A stretch of DNA of 64,000 bases. Source: Closterium sp. Naga37s-1. Its lineage: Eukaryota; Streptophyta; Zygnematophyceae; Desmidiales; Closteriaceae. Numbering within the stretch: position 1 is the stretch's first letter; every line of letters begins with the position of its first letter. Location: assembly GCA_947471745.1 (NCBI GenBank), contig CANJKZ010000078.1, positions 2,546,501-2,610,500 on the forward strand, written 5' to 3'. A model generated the notes under the pieces. That model made no database searches and had not been told where the DNA came from. It was given only the letters and a program-made list of their open reading frames with translations. A program made the translations under genes and the position numbers. This document shows positions 20,861 through 31,485 of the stretch, in pieces.

Positions 20861-21302
20861 AGTATCGCCTTTTGTACGCATGCGTGTATACAGAAGAGTA
20901 TAATATGCAATGCGTCAAAAGAGGATGTTGAAATACGCTTGAAATACGGAGGAGCGGGCAGGGCAAAAATTTTCCGGGCAAGGTAAAATAGCTGTTCCCG
21001 GAGAGGAGAGGGGGAGGGGGTGCTTTATGCCCACATCTATCCCCTCGGATTTTTTTGGCGTAGGGGAGTTTTCGCGGATATAAAAGCGGAAGTGCTTGAA
21101 ATTGACATGATGGCTTTCTTCCCGAAGCACCAGCGCGGTGGAACCTTCTGCGGATGCAATCTGAACCTACTCGCACTCGCAGGAGTGCTTGAGTCGGTAG
21201 ACATGACCGCAGCAGGTTAAGAAGCTTAGCGCAAAGTTATGGCAATCGATGTGCGAGAGTTGACTACGAAATTAAAGAATGCGTAGGTTAGGTGGAGCTC
21301 CC

Positions 21303-21329
21303 TTTTTTTTTTTTTTTTTTTTTTTTTTT
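21303..21329 (-). other. LINE poly(A) tail
   Basis: 27 consecutive T on the + strand end the LINE; the ORF2 stop TAA lies about 100 nt upstream (21428-21430). Confidence 0.85.
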
Positions 21330-21454
21330 GCTTATATGAGCTATACATCCATACAAAAGTGTACGACACATAAACTATCGTAACTGTGCGTGAGAAGCAG
21401 GAAGGCCTGCCTTAGTGAATCCGATCCTTACACGTGGATCCGGGGCCTGTGTGG

Positions 21455-22546
21455 TGTTGGGTGCAAATTCACATTGCACGACATCCTGCCGTCTGTTTGT
21501 ACGAGTATGCGTGTGCGAATGCATTTGGGTGTGAATGGAATGTTCGTGTGTTTGTGTGCTTTCGCAATTTTCGCTTGATGCATTTGCAGGTACTTGCACA
21601 ATGTGCGCTTCGGCACAACATTGTACGCGCTATGAATAGTGCAAGCAGAAAGGACGAGCTCGCAAAGGAACCCAAGATGGAAGCTTTGCATTTCGGTCTA
21701 ATTGATTGCGCAGATTCAGTTCTATCCAACTCGAACTTGTACTGTTTTGTTTGGTTGACTATAGTGTAGCAGGGCAGGCACTATAGGGGTACAATTTAGG
21801 TGAAGGTTGGATATTGTTTGTTTGTATCTGCATGCTACAGGGCCAGGGGAAACCAGCGGAACCAGCATTTGGCAGATTGGGCAAAGATAAAACAGTTTCT
21901 GTTTTTAGGACCTGAACCTGGTTGTTGTTTTCCCAGGTTGGAAAAACAGAACCAGAGGTTGTTTACCAACCTACCACCTGCTGTTTTGTCCAGCCAGGTT
22001 GGTTCTGTTGCTTGGAATTATTTGGGATCATCCTTAGTGGTTCCCAGGTTGATTCCCAAGGTCCTTGCTAGCTAGAACTATATATTGCTTCTCTGTTTGT
22101 ACCTGAATATATTCAAATTGATTCAAGCGAATTCCTTCCTTGCTGGAATTTCGTATCCACGCGGTTCGACGGCAGAATGCTACCGAGTCAACGCTAGTAC
22201 GCTAGCAGTCCAACGCTAGGCAAACGCTGTCCGAGCCGTAACTCTGCAATGGCAGAACTTTTCGCGAGGCAACTTGGCTCTTTTGAAAGCTCTTAGGGTG
22301 AGCTTCGATATAGCCAGTTCTCGGCTTAATCCGATCGACGGTCTGCACGGCACGCTGCGCAATGTTCAAGGTACTCTTACTGTTTTGACTAAGTCCCTCT
22401 TGATCCCTCTCTCTACAAACTCGGACCCGAGGATAGGGGCTGGTCTTGTACCAAGCACCCAGGGACCCTTGGAGGTGACCCCGAGGAGAGGTTTTAAGTT
22501 GGATAACGTCTTCATAGCCTGAGTTTATTAGGCCCTTACACCAACA
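21455..22546 (+). repeat. E3 5' LTR (1092 bp)
   Basis: TGTTGGGTGCAAATTC...CTTACACCAACA. It is the same LTR type as E5 and E7. Confidence 0.94.
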
Positions 22547-22549
22547 AGC

Positions 22550-22565
22550 TGGTATCAGAGCTGCG
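22550..22565 (+). other. E3 primer-binding site
   Basis: TGGTATCAGAGCTGCG, an exact match to the common plant copia tRNA-iMet site, three bases after the LTR. Confidence 0.92.
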
Positions 22566-22592
22566 TTATAGTGATCTTCGTTATAGGTAGCT

Positions 22593-25500
22593 ATGGCGGG
22601 AAATACCTCGGCGGGAGCTGGTGAATCTTCAGCCCAAGATCGTAGCGGCAGCCAGGATTCTGGTGTTTCGGCGCCAAGGGGAGCGCGAACAAACCAGGGC
22701 TTGCTGATCAAGGAGGTGCTGAAGAACTTCACCGTCGAGAAGTTCAATGGTGAGGGTTATGATGATTGGGCCTGGAAAATGCAACTTTATTTCCGTCAGA
22801 TCGGGTTGTTGAAACTAATGATTGGGGAGGAGCCTAGACCGAGTGACCCCGCGCTGCAGGAAGATTGGGACGAGCGCGCCTCGGCTGGCTACTACTTGAT
22901 GTCGCAGAGTTTGGAGCTGAACCAGCGTCACCACGTCATGCACCTGCTGCCGGAGGTTGATTGCGGTCCGAAGGCGTGGACCGTGTTGAAGGAACTGCAC
23001 GCCCCGACCTCCGTTGTCGCAACGTTGATGCTGGAGAGGGAGCTGTCCGCGTTGTGCTTGAGCGAGGGAGAGCCGGTGCAACCTGTTTTGGACAAAATGC
23101 GCGACCTCTACGCAAAGTTGGCGATCGCGGGAATCACCTACCCGGAGCAGACCAAGTGCTTGAAGATGCTATCGCTGCTGCCGGAATCGTGGCTTCAATT
23201 TACGAGCGGATTGAGCCTGCCGCAGAACCAGAGCTTGTGGACGCTCGAGTGGGTGCGGACGAAGATTCTGGAGGAGGACTTCCGTCGCCGCCAACTGAGG
23301 GGTGGAGACGATGGCAGCAGCGGCTACGGGATGCAAGGGAGCCGACGTGGCAGAGGACGTGGCTTCGGTGGTGCTGGACGAGGTGCAAAGAAGGACGACG
23401 ACTCCAACGACCAACAAGGAGGTACCGGTTGGGGTCGCGGTGCGAAATCTGGACGTGGGGGCAAGTCGGGTGCTGGTGGCAAAATGAAAGGGAGTTGCTG
23501 GTATTGTGAGAAGGAGGGGCACCCCTGGTTTTTGTGCTATAAGAAACCCGATGGATGGACCCCCCAGAATCGTCACCAGGATGGCGGCGCACGGAGGAAC
23601 CAGAAAAACGGCGCGAACATGGTCGCCGATTCGTCCGACAACAACCCGAAGAGCAACGGCGGTGCAGAGAAGAAGAAGGAGCGCACCGCAGGCCAGTTCT
23701 TCCATATTGGAGAGCAGGGGGAGCAAGGAGACGCCTCTGCAAAGGTTGGAGCAGAGCTGCATCCCCTGGACTATTGGGTGTTGGACACGGGCGCTGCTTG
23801 GACGATGACGCCGCGCAAGGAGCTGCTTGATGACGTACGAGCTGCACCGATCAATGAAGTGTGCTCTGCCTCTGGACACGCGCTGAAGGTGGCTGGTGCG
23901 GGACGAGCTGCATTCAAGGGAGCGGATGGCAAGCCGGTGGTGCTGCACGACGTTCTCCTTGTTCCTGATCTCAAGGCCAACCTCATCTCCCTCCGTAAGC
24001 TTGCCAAGGCTGGGGTGAGCACTAGCACGGATGGGGCACGCACGTACAAGGGGCAGCTGGGAAATCGGGTGCTTTGGGATCTGCACGAGAGCAAGGATGT
24101 GTACAGATCCATGTGGCAGCTGCCGGCGTTGGCGTGGCACGGTGGGGGGCAGGCTGGAGAGGGGTCTGCATCCCAGGGGGAGTGCAACGCCGTTGGAGGG
24201 GTTGGTGTGAAAGTGTCGGCCAGATCTGGGGAGACAAATTGGGCAACGGCACACCGACGCTTGGGGCATGTGGCAATGCCCTTGTTGAAGCAGCTAGAGA
24301 AAGATCGAGGCATCAAGGGTTTGAAGTTGAACGGACAGCCACCTGATGACAACTGTGAAATCTGTTTGCTCTCAAAATTCACTCGTTTCCCTTTTCATAG
24401 CGTGACTGGCAGGAGCAAGAAGCCTTTGGAGCTGGTTCACATGGACTTGGTGGGGCCGCTGCCAGTGCAAGGGCACAAGGGGGAGCGGTATTTCCTAACC
24501 ATTGTGGATGATTGGAGCAGACTCATGTGGGCGTATCCGCTGAAGCAAAAGGACCACGCCGCCTCTACGATAAAGGAAGATTGGCTGCCATTCGTGGAGA
24601 AGCAAGCGGAGTGTGTAGTGAAGCGGATTAGGACAGACCGGGGTGGTGAGTTCCTTGGAGCTGAAACGACGGCCTGGCTCAAGAAGCAGGGCATTCAGAG
24701 GGAGCTGACCACGGCTTACTCTCCGCAGTCCAACGGTGTAGCAGAACGGGCGAACCAGACCATTCTGGAGACAGCTAGGGCGCTGCTCATAGAATCAGGG
24801 GTGGGCAATTCCATGTGGCCCCATGCTGTCCGGCACGCTACCGTGGCTAGGAACATGGTGCTCACTAAGGTTGGTAATGAATCGTGGGTGCCGCTGGAGA
24901 GGTGGCTTGGGAGGAAGCCGCCGGTGGACATGCTGAGGGTGTTCGGTTGCATGGCAGTCGCCCACGTCCCCAAGAAATATCGAAGTAAGTTGGGGGCGAG
25001 TGCAATCTGGTGTGTGCATTTGGGGCTGGCTGCTGAGAGCAAGGGATGGCTGCTGTGGGAACCATCCAAGGGTGTGTTGTTTGACAGCAGGGATGTGAAG
25101 TTTGTTGAGGGCATGATGTATGGGGGATGGAAGAAACAGCCGGAGACCAAGGTATCCGAGCAGATGGAGCAGATCACCATGCAGCTGGACCTGACTCCTA
25201 GTGTGTGGGAGGAGGGGGAGGAGGCAGCTGCAGAGGGTGGTGATGGAGAGAAGGTGCAGGAGGCACCTGGTGGTGGAGGAGATGATGTGGAGACTAGTGA
25301 TAGCACCAAGGAAGCTGCTGGATCTGAGGGAGGAGAACAGCAGCTGGGAAAAGCTAAGGTTCCTGCGCTACCATCAAGGAGGAAGCCGAAGGGTGTCGTT
25401 ATGAGGGGATGGGAGACACCCGTCTCCAGGCCAGGACGTACCCGTATGGCCACTATGAAGCTGACTGCAGGAGCTGATGTTGCAGAGCAGCAGCTTGGGA

Positions 25501-27197
25501 ATGAGGAGGCATTGCTGATTCTACCGCATGGCTATGACCCGGATGAGGAGGATGAACCTGCCTACTGTTTTCTTGCCCCTGCACCAGAGGAACCAGCAAG
25601 CATGGAGGAGGCATTAGCTGGACCAGATAGGGAGAAGTGGCTGGTTTCTAGGGATGCTGAGTACCAAAGCTTGCTAGAGAATGGGACATGGGATCTGGTG
25701 GTGCTGCCTGAGGGGAAGAAAGCCGTACAGTGCAAGTGGGTGCTAAGGATCAAGACCGATAACAAGGGACAGGTCACCATCTACAAGAGTAGGCTGGTGG
25801 CTAAGGGGTTTATGCAGAAGGAGAAGCAGGACTTCAATGAGATCTTTGCTCCCACTGCCAAACCCCCTACCCTCCGTGTCTTGTTGGCAGATGCAGCCGT
25901 TAGTGGGAAATCCATTATTCAGTTGGATATATCAACGGCATTCCTCAATGGGATTTTAGAGGAGGATGTGTACATGACGCAGCCGCCTGGGTATGAGGAT
26001 GGTACGAGCAGGGTGTGCAAGCTGAAAAAGTCCATCTACGGTTTGAAGCAGGCGCCACGCTGCTGGTACCAGAAGTTGGCAGCTCTTTTAGAGAAGATGG
26101 GATTCAGGACCAGCAGCTGTGATGAGAGCCTCTTTCTCAAGGGGGAGGGGGAGAAGCTGGTGCTGTTTCTGGTCTACGTGGACGACATTCTTCTCTTCAG
26201 CAGCAGCATGAAGGAGATCCAGAAAGTGCAGCAGCAGCTGATGAAGAACTTCAAGTGCAAGACCCTTGGGGAGGTAAAGTACTACCTCGGGATGCACGTG
26301 GAGAGGGATCTGGATCACAGGTGGTTGAAGCTGCATCAAGAGAAGTTCATCAAGGAGCTGGGAGAGAAGTATGCGATTGAGAATGAGCGCAAGGTTGCAA
26401 CTCCCCTGCCAGCAGAATTCAAGCTTGTGAAGGCACCAGAAGATGAAGGGGTTGAAGCCGAGGAGCAGCAGCAATTTCAGTCCTTGGTGGGCAGCCTCTT
26501 GTATGCCGCGGTTCATACAAGGCCCGACATCTCTTTCTCGGTTGGGCAGCTAGCTAGGGTGGTGCAGAATCCATCAGAGGAGCAGGTGGATGCAGCTGAG
26601 CGTGTGGTGAAGTACCTGAACTCTCACCCAAGCATTGGAGTTCAACACTCCGCATCTGCACAGGTGAAGCAGAAAGGGGTTGAGGTGCTGAAAGAGAAGG
26701 GGGAGCAGCTTGGAGAAGGCAAGCTGTTTCTCACTTGCTTTACCGATGCTACGTGGGCTTCTGAGAAGGACGATTCCTCATCTGTGGGGGGATACATCTG
26801 CGTAGTTGGGGGAGGACCTGTTAGTTGGAGGTCCAAGAAGCAGACGGAGACGGCACTCTCCTCTGTTGAATCAGAGTACATGGCAATGTTCCATGGGGTG
26901 AAGGAGGTGATTTGGCTGAGGAGGCTGTTAGAGGAGATTGGCCAGGAGCAGAAGGTTGCTACGCCGCTGTTTTCTGATAGCAAGGGGGCTCTTGGGATGG
27001 CCAGGAACGCAGTGCTTCATGGACTGAACAAGCACATGCGTATCAAGTGGCACTGGCTGCGTAAGGAGGTGAAGAGGGGGACCGTGAATCCAATCTATAT
27101 CAAGACTGACCAGCAGCCAGCAGACTTCCTCACCAAGAGGCTTGCGGATGAGCCTCATTGGCGTTGTGTGCGCATGAGTGGAATGAGCATGAACTAG
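22593..27197 (+). CDS. E3 copia Gag-Pol polyprotein, 1534 aa
   Basis: ATG 22593 is the first start after the PBS. Gag N-terminal UBN2-type region (about 50-230: FNGEGYDDWAWKMQ, VLDKMRDLYAKL), R/G-rich stretch, then a CCHC knuckle CWYCEKEGHPWFLC (about 301-314). Protease LDTGAAWTM (about 396). Integrase with HRRLGH and CEIC zinc ligands (about 553-590) and the D-D-E set in MDLVGP, RTDRGGEF and SNGVAERA (about 616-717). Hinge (about 850-1010). Reverse transcriptase with LDISTAFLNG and LVYVDDILLF (YVDD about 1195). RNase H with TDATWAS, SSVESEYMA and SDSKGA (about 1385-1465), ending in PADFLTKRLADEP. No frameshift or stop is present, so it is plausibly functional. Gag and Pol share one frame, as is usual for plant copia. 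Confidence 0.95.
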   Translation: MAGNTSAGAGESSAQDRSGSQDSGVSAPRGARTNQGLLIKEVLKNFTVEKFNGEGYDDWAWKMQLYFRQIGLLKLMIGEEPRPSDPALQEDWDERASAGYYLMSQSLELNQRHHVMHLLPEVDCGPKAWTVLKELHAPTSVVATLMLERELSALCLSEGEPVQPVLDKMRDLYAKLAIAGITYPEQTKCLKMLSLLPESWLQFTSGLSLPQNQSLWTLEWVRTKILEEDFRRRQLRGGDDGSSGYGMQGSRRGRGRGFGGAGRGAKKDDDSNDQQGGTGWGRGAKSGRGGKSGAGGKMKGSCWYCEKEGHPWFLCYKKPDGWTPQNRHQDGGARRNQKNGANMVADSSDNNPKSNGGAEKKKERTAGQFFHIGEQGEQGDASAKVGAELHPLDYWVLDTGAAWTMTPRKELLDDVRAAPINEVCSASGHALKVAGAGRAAFKGADGKPVVLHDVLLVPDLKANLISLRKLAKAGVSTSTDGARTYKGQLGNRVLWDLHESKDVYRSMWQLPALAWHGGGQAGEGSASQGECNAVGGVGVKVSARSGETNWATAHRRLGHVAMPLLKQLEKDRGIKGLKLNGQPPDDNCEICLLSKFTRFPFHSVTGRSKKPLELVHMDLVGPLPVQGHKGERYFLTIVDDWSRLMWAYPLKQKDHAASTIKEDWLPFVEKQAECVVKRIRTDRGGEFLGAETTAWLKKQGIQRELTTAYSPQSNGVAERANQTILETARALLIESGVGNSMWPHAVRHATVARNMVLTKVGNESWVPLERWLGRKPPVDMLRVFGCMAVAHVPKKYRSKLGASAIWCVHLGLAAESKGWLLWEPSKGVLFDSRDVKFVEGMMYGGWKKQPETKVSEQMEQITMQLDLTPSVWEEGEEAAAEGGDGEKVQEAPGGGGDDVETSDSTKEAAGSEGGEQQLGKAKVPALPSRRKPKGVVMRGWETPVSRPGRTRMATMKLTAGADVAEQQLGNEEALLILPHGYDPDEEDEPAYCFLAPAPEEPASMEEALAGPDREKWLVSRDAEYQSLLENGTWDLVVLPEGKKAVQCKWVLRIKTDNKGQVTIYKSRLVAKGFMQKEKQDFNEIFAPTAKPPTLRVLLADAAVSGKSIIQLDISTAFLNGILEEDVYMTQPPGYEDGTSRVCKLKKSIYGLKQAPRCWYQKLAALLEKMGFRTSSCDESLFLKGEGEKLVLFLVYVDDILLFSSSMKEIQKVQQQLMKNFKCKTLGEVKYYLGMHVERDLDHRWLKLHQEKFIKELGEKYAIENERKVATPLPAEFKLVKAPEDEGVEAEEQQQFQSLVGSLLYAAVHTRPDISFSVGQLARVVQNPSEEQVDAAERVVKYLNSHPSIGVQHSASAQVKQKGVEVLKEKGEQLGEGKLFLTCFTDATWASEKDDSSSVGGYICVVGGGPVSWRSKKQTETALSSVESEYMAMFHGVKEVIWLRRLLEEIGQEQKVATPLFSDSKGALGMARNAVLHGLNKHMRIKWHWLRKEVKRGTVNPIYIKTDQQPADFLTKRLADEPHWRCVRMSGMSMN

Positions 27198-27225
27198 CAT
27201 GGAATGATGTGGAATGCAGCCGGCA

Positions 27226-27240
27226 GGCTGAGGGGGAGTG
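27226..27240 (+). other. E3 polypurine tract
   Basis: GGCTGAGGGGGAGTG directly before the 3' LTR; the same sequence is at 56141-56155 in E7. Confidence 0.85.
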
Positions 27241-28241
27241 TGTTGGGTGCAAATTCGTATTGCACGACATCCTGCCGTCTGTTTGTACGAGTATGCGTGT
27301 GCGCTTCGGCACAACATTGTACGCGCTATGAATAGTGCAAGCAGAAATGACGAGCTCGCAAAGGAACCCAAGATGGAAGCTTTGCAGTTCGGTTTAATTG
27401 ATTGCGCAGATTCAGTTCTATCCAACTCGAACTTGTACTGTTTTGTTTGGTTGACTATAGTGTAGCAGGGCAGGCACTATAGGGGTACAATTTAGGTGAA
27501 GGTTGGATATTGTTTGTTTGTATCTGCATGCTACAGGGCCAGGGGAAACCAGCGGAACCAGCATTTGGCAGGTTGGGGAAAGACAAAACAGTTTCTGTTT
27601 TTAGGACCTGAACCTGGTTGTTGTTTCCCAGGTTGGAAAAACAGAACCAGAGGTTGTTTACCAACCTACCACCTGCTGTTTTGTCCAGCCAGGTTGGTTT
27701 TGTTGCTTGGAATTATTTGGGATCATCCTTAGTGGTTCCCAGGCTGATTCCCAAGGTCCTTGCTAGCTAGAACTATACATTGCTTCTCTGTTTGTACCTG
27801 AATATATTCAAATTGATTCAAGCGAATTCCTTCCTTGCTGGAATTTCGTATCCACGCAGTTCGACGGCAGAATGCTACCGAGTCAACGCTAGTACGCTAG
27901 CAGTCCAACGCTAGGCAAACGCTGTCCGAGCCGTAACTCTGCAATGGCAGAACTTTTCGCGAGGCAACTTGGCTCTTTTGAAAGCTCTTAGGGTGAGCTT
28001 CGATATAGCGAGTTCTCAGCTTAATCCGATCGACGGTCTGCACGGCACGCTGCGCAATGTTCAAGGTACTCTTGCTGTTTTGACTAAGTCCCTCTTGATC
28101 CCTCTCTCTACAAACTCGGACCCGAGGATAGGGGCTGGTCTTGTACCAAGCACCCAGGGACCCTTGGAGGTGACCCCGAGGAGAGGTTTTAAGTTGGATA
28201 ACGTCTTAATAGCCTGAGTTTATTAGGCCCTTACACCAACA
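27241..28241 (+). repeat. E3 3' LTR (1001 bp, 91-bp internal deletion)
   Basis: Matches the 5' LTR except that sequence between two TGTGCG words is missing (GTATGCGTGTGCG runs straight into CTTCGGCACAAC). Confidence 0.94.
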
Positions 28242-31200
28242 TGTGGCTTGCCCCAAATTGCTGCGAAGCTGTTCGACCACCGCCAGCTCTTACCCTCCAC
28301 TACCCTGGTGCGGTTCAGAAGGCGCTGCTCCTGATCTGTCATCACGTGCCATCTGGCCTGCTGCTTCTTCCCCTTTTGTTGCAACTTCCTCGCCGAGGCT
28401 CGCACGTAGATGTTGACATGCATGCGCAGAGCTGTTTCAATCCTCCGCAGTACCCTCCTCGTGCGGAATTTATAGCCACGGAAGGCTCCTTCACACCGCT
28501 CCACCTACAGCTGATGCAAAGCGATGGATATCAAGGTCGCCTCAGGGAACGCTGACGTGGATCGTGCCTTCCCGAACAACCAATCAGCTAGCGACTCCGC
28601 CCGCCTGATGGGGTTAATCATGTGCAGGGCTCTTTTTACCGCCGCGACCACCACTTGAATCCCTGGGCACTAAAAAAAACAGTGCTCCAGCGTTTCGAAA
28701 CTGCCACAGTAAGGACGCACCGGCCTGCTGCTAAGAAAAGGGAGCCTCTCCCCAACTTGCAGGTTCAGACTGTGGATTCTCAACAGAACATCCCTCGGTC
28801 TGCTGAGGGTGACTAACGATTCCCGAGTTTTTATTGCCCGCTTCCAATCTATGCGCCCGCCCCATCTAGTCTCCCACTTGCTCCGCCTGGATTGTCCACT
28901 GCTACCATGCCCCCAGCGGGACCGGAGGGTTTTTAGCGGCGCAACTTCACCATTCACCAGGAGTTTTGCGCGAAGCTGTTTTGACCCCGCTCTTCTTGCC
29001 TCATACACCTCTGCAAAACCCATCTGTGGTAGCTCGGCTGAGAGAAGCAGCCCCTTCCAAGCTTCTGGTGCAGCTGCAAAGGCCTCAAGAGCTAGCTTTG
29101 CAGCATCCTTCCCCAGCAGCTCCATCTCTAGAGTGGCAAGATCTTTTAGCTTGCCCATCCCCTCCTCATCTCTCCGGACCAGATCCCCTAGCCTGACATC
29201 CCGCAACTGCTTAGCTGCCTTCTGTCCCCCGACTGGTGTTAGACCCTTTTCTGAGAATGTGTCTGTTAAACACGATTCTCTCCAGCGTCACCTTCTCCTT
29301 GCTCCACTCAGCCCCAGTCACCGCCAAAGGGGAGCGCATGAAATTCTCGCACGCCAGCTTCCACCACTGGCTCTTTCCCTCCCATGATTTCAGGAGTTTC
29401 TCGTGCGACAGAAACGTGTCAAGCCCCAGTGGCACGTCCGCTGCCTGGCGCATCAGGATCTGTTTTAACTAGCTGGGTTTGGTGAGTATCGACCTGATCC
29501 TTCTGGCTGTGAAACAGGTAAGCATGGCTTCTGGGTCCTTCGCACCCACACCCCCTTCCATCACCGGTGTGTACAGCAGCTCCTTACTCCATAGAAAGAA
29601 GCAATTCTCCGTGGTGATCTTGTTGGCTGACATAAAAGTGTGTGTCAACTTCGTGATTACCCCCCAGGTCCGAGCAGGCGGCGGGTACACCTGAGCTTGA
29701 GACCAGGCGATCGGTAGGATGTAACCATCCATCACTGCTCTCCTTGCTTTGATCAGCAAATACTGCGGCTGCCACAGCAACATCTTCCCCACAATCCGCT
29801 CCAAGGCCTTATCCCACGTCGGCTGATAGCTCCCGCTCGGCGTAAACAGACACCAAGAAGCTTCTCCGCCTCATCCGCGCCAGCCCATCTGAAGCCATCC
29901 GTGCGCCAAGTTGTTTTACCAAGATTGACTCCCAGCGGGAGCACCACCGACTTGTCTTTATTCGTCGCCAGCCCCAAGATGCTTTTGAACTCCTCCAATG
30001 CTTCCTCCGCCTTAACAATTTGTTGTTTCCCCTGAAGCAAGAGGGTGGTGTCATCAGCATACCCGATGTAGGCAAGCCGCTGCCCAACACAGCTGCTGAG
30101 GGTGATTCCGATCTTCCACTTCTCCACCTTCTGCACCAGCGGTTCCACCACACAGAGGAATAGGTAAGGAGCAATGGGACACCCCTGTCTAACCCCAGAT
30201 ACCACGTCCACTGCTTCCCCCATCCATCCGTTAACTAAAAAGCTTGTGCGCATGTTTTCATGCAGCCCTTTCACCAAGCCAACAAACCGCTCCGGGAAAC
30301 CCATCTTCCTGAGGACCTCGAAGATGAAGTCACGGGACACCGAGTCGAAAGCTATTTAAAAACAACGAGCAACATGTACCAGTCCTCTTTGCCATTTTTT
30401 GCCGCGTCGATGACATCGGCAACCAGCCCGACTGCGTCAGAGACTTGTCTCCCCGGTATAAAACCAAATTGCTCTTGTGAGATGACTTTATGAAGCACTT
30501 TCTTGATCCTGCTTGCCAGAACCCACGCCAGCATCTTGCAACTGAAGTTCAGCAAGGCTATTGGCCGATAATTCTCCAACTGCTCTTTCACTCCTTTTTT
30601 TTGCAGGAGAATGGTCACAGCATCCTTGACACTGGTCGGAAGCGAGGCCGAGGCAGTGAAGCTCTCCACCAGCGCCATGAGGTGCTTCCCCAATACGTCC
30701 CAGTGCTGCTCACACAGCTCCTTCGGGAGCTCGTCCTTCCCCGGGGATTTGTTGCAGGCCATCTCCCGAAGAGCCCGCTTCACTTCCGCTTCTGTCCAGT
30801 CCTCCTGCAGGCACTCCGCCTCCGAGTAACACCTCTTTCCTGCTGCTAGAACCCAATCCAAAACTGACGTTCCCTTGTCCTCACCAAAGAGGCCACGGAA
30901 ATATTCTAACGCCGCCTCTAGGATCTGTCTTGGCTCAGTTACCACCCCCCCCCGGAACTGCTAGCTCCGCTATCTGCGTCTTGACCCTCTGCACCTTAAT
31001 CCTCGCCGATAGATGTGGAGAGGAAACTTCACCGACAAGTTCCTTATCCATCCCCGCCATGAGGTGAGTCCTCTCTCGCCGACATGCATGATACTCCTTT
31101 AGCTGCCGTTCACGCTTCCTTAACCTCTCCTTTAGCAGCTGGTCTCTGGGGTTGCACATGAACGCCTGCTTCATTGCTGCAACAGACGATGTGAGATGCC

Positions 31201-31360
31201 TGATTGTCGCTCTAATCCTCTTGCTCTCCTCAGAATATGCTCGGAGGCTAGCGTTCAGGCGAGAAATCAGCACTTCAAAGTCTCCGCCTTTTTGCGCTAC
31301 CTGACGCTCCACTTTTTCTGTTAGCTTTTAGACTCCTGGTCTATGCATCATGGAAGGGTG
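28242..31360 (-). pseudogene. LINE ORF2: reverse transcriptase and zinc-binding region
   Basis: Minus-strand pieces in order: linker with an in-frame TAA, then KVERQVAQKGGDFEV (about 31330-30940); RT start KSPGKDELPKELCEQ and ENYRPIALLNFSCKM (30945-30360); QEQFGFIPGRQVSD. Motif A reads LLVVFK and then, after a one-base shift near 30357, AFDSVSRDF, so the catalytic Asp expected as LDF is a Val. GVRQGCPIAP and the YADD box (GYADDTTLLL) follow in 30340-29753. C-terminal segments include an RVT-type zinc knuckle PYCGSFETLEHCFF (about 28672-28715) and a basic tail ending WGKPH, where E3 is inserted. The original stop is TAA 21428-21430. The role was target-primed reverse transcription; it is now inactive. 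Confidence 0.85.
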
Positions 31361-31485
31361 TGTCAGATTTATATGACATAGCTACTGTAGGCTATAGTGG
31401 GGTAGCACATATGGGGTACAGTTTTCCTAGGGTTTGCATTTGTACCCAACTTTCCCTCAGTCATTTCACTCCTCGTTTCTTCTCA
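31361..31485 (+). repeat. E4 5' LTR (125 bp)
   Basis: TGTCAGATTTATATGACA...TTTCTTCTCA; one difference from the 3' copy (GTAGGC versus GGAGGC). Confidence 0.94.

Larger units (their letters stand above)
21455..28241 (+). mobile_element. copia E3, complete, coding-competent
   Basis: LTRs 21455-22546 and 27241-28241, PBS, intact 1534-codon ORF, purine tract and perfect target duplication TGTGG (21450-21454, 28242-28246). It is inserted in the last codons of LINE ORF2. The 3' LTR lacks 91 bp relative to the 5' LTR. Confidence 0.96.

Noticed and set aside
21375..21769. Cys/His-rich ORFs in copia LTRs (for example the repeated MCWVQIHIARHPAVCLYEY frame)
   Set aside because: These recur in every E3/E7-type LTR on both strands and are byproducts of LTR sequence without codon constraint.
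23169..24269. 366-aa antisense ORF in E3 (and its twin in E7)
   Set aside because: It is the reverse-strand shadow of the gag-protease-integrase frame; conservation is inherited from the sense gene.
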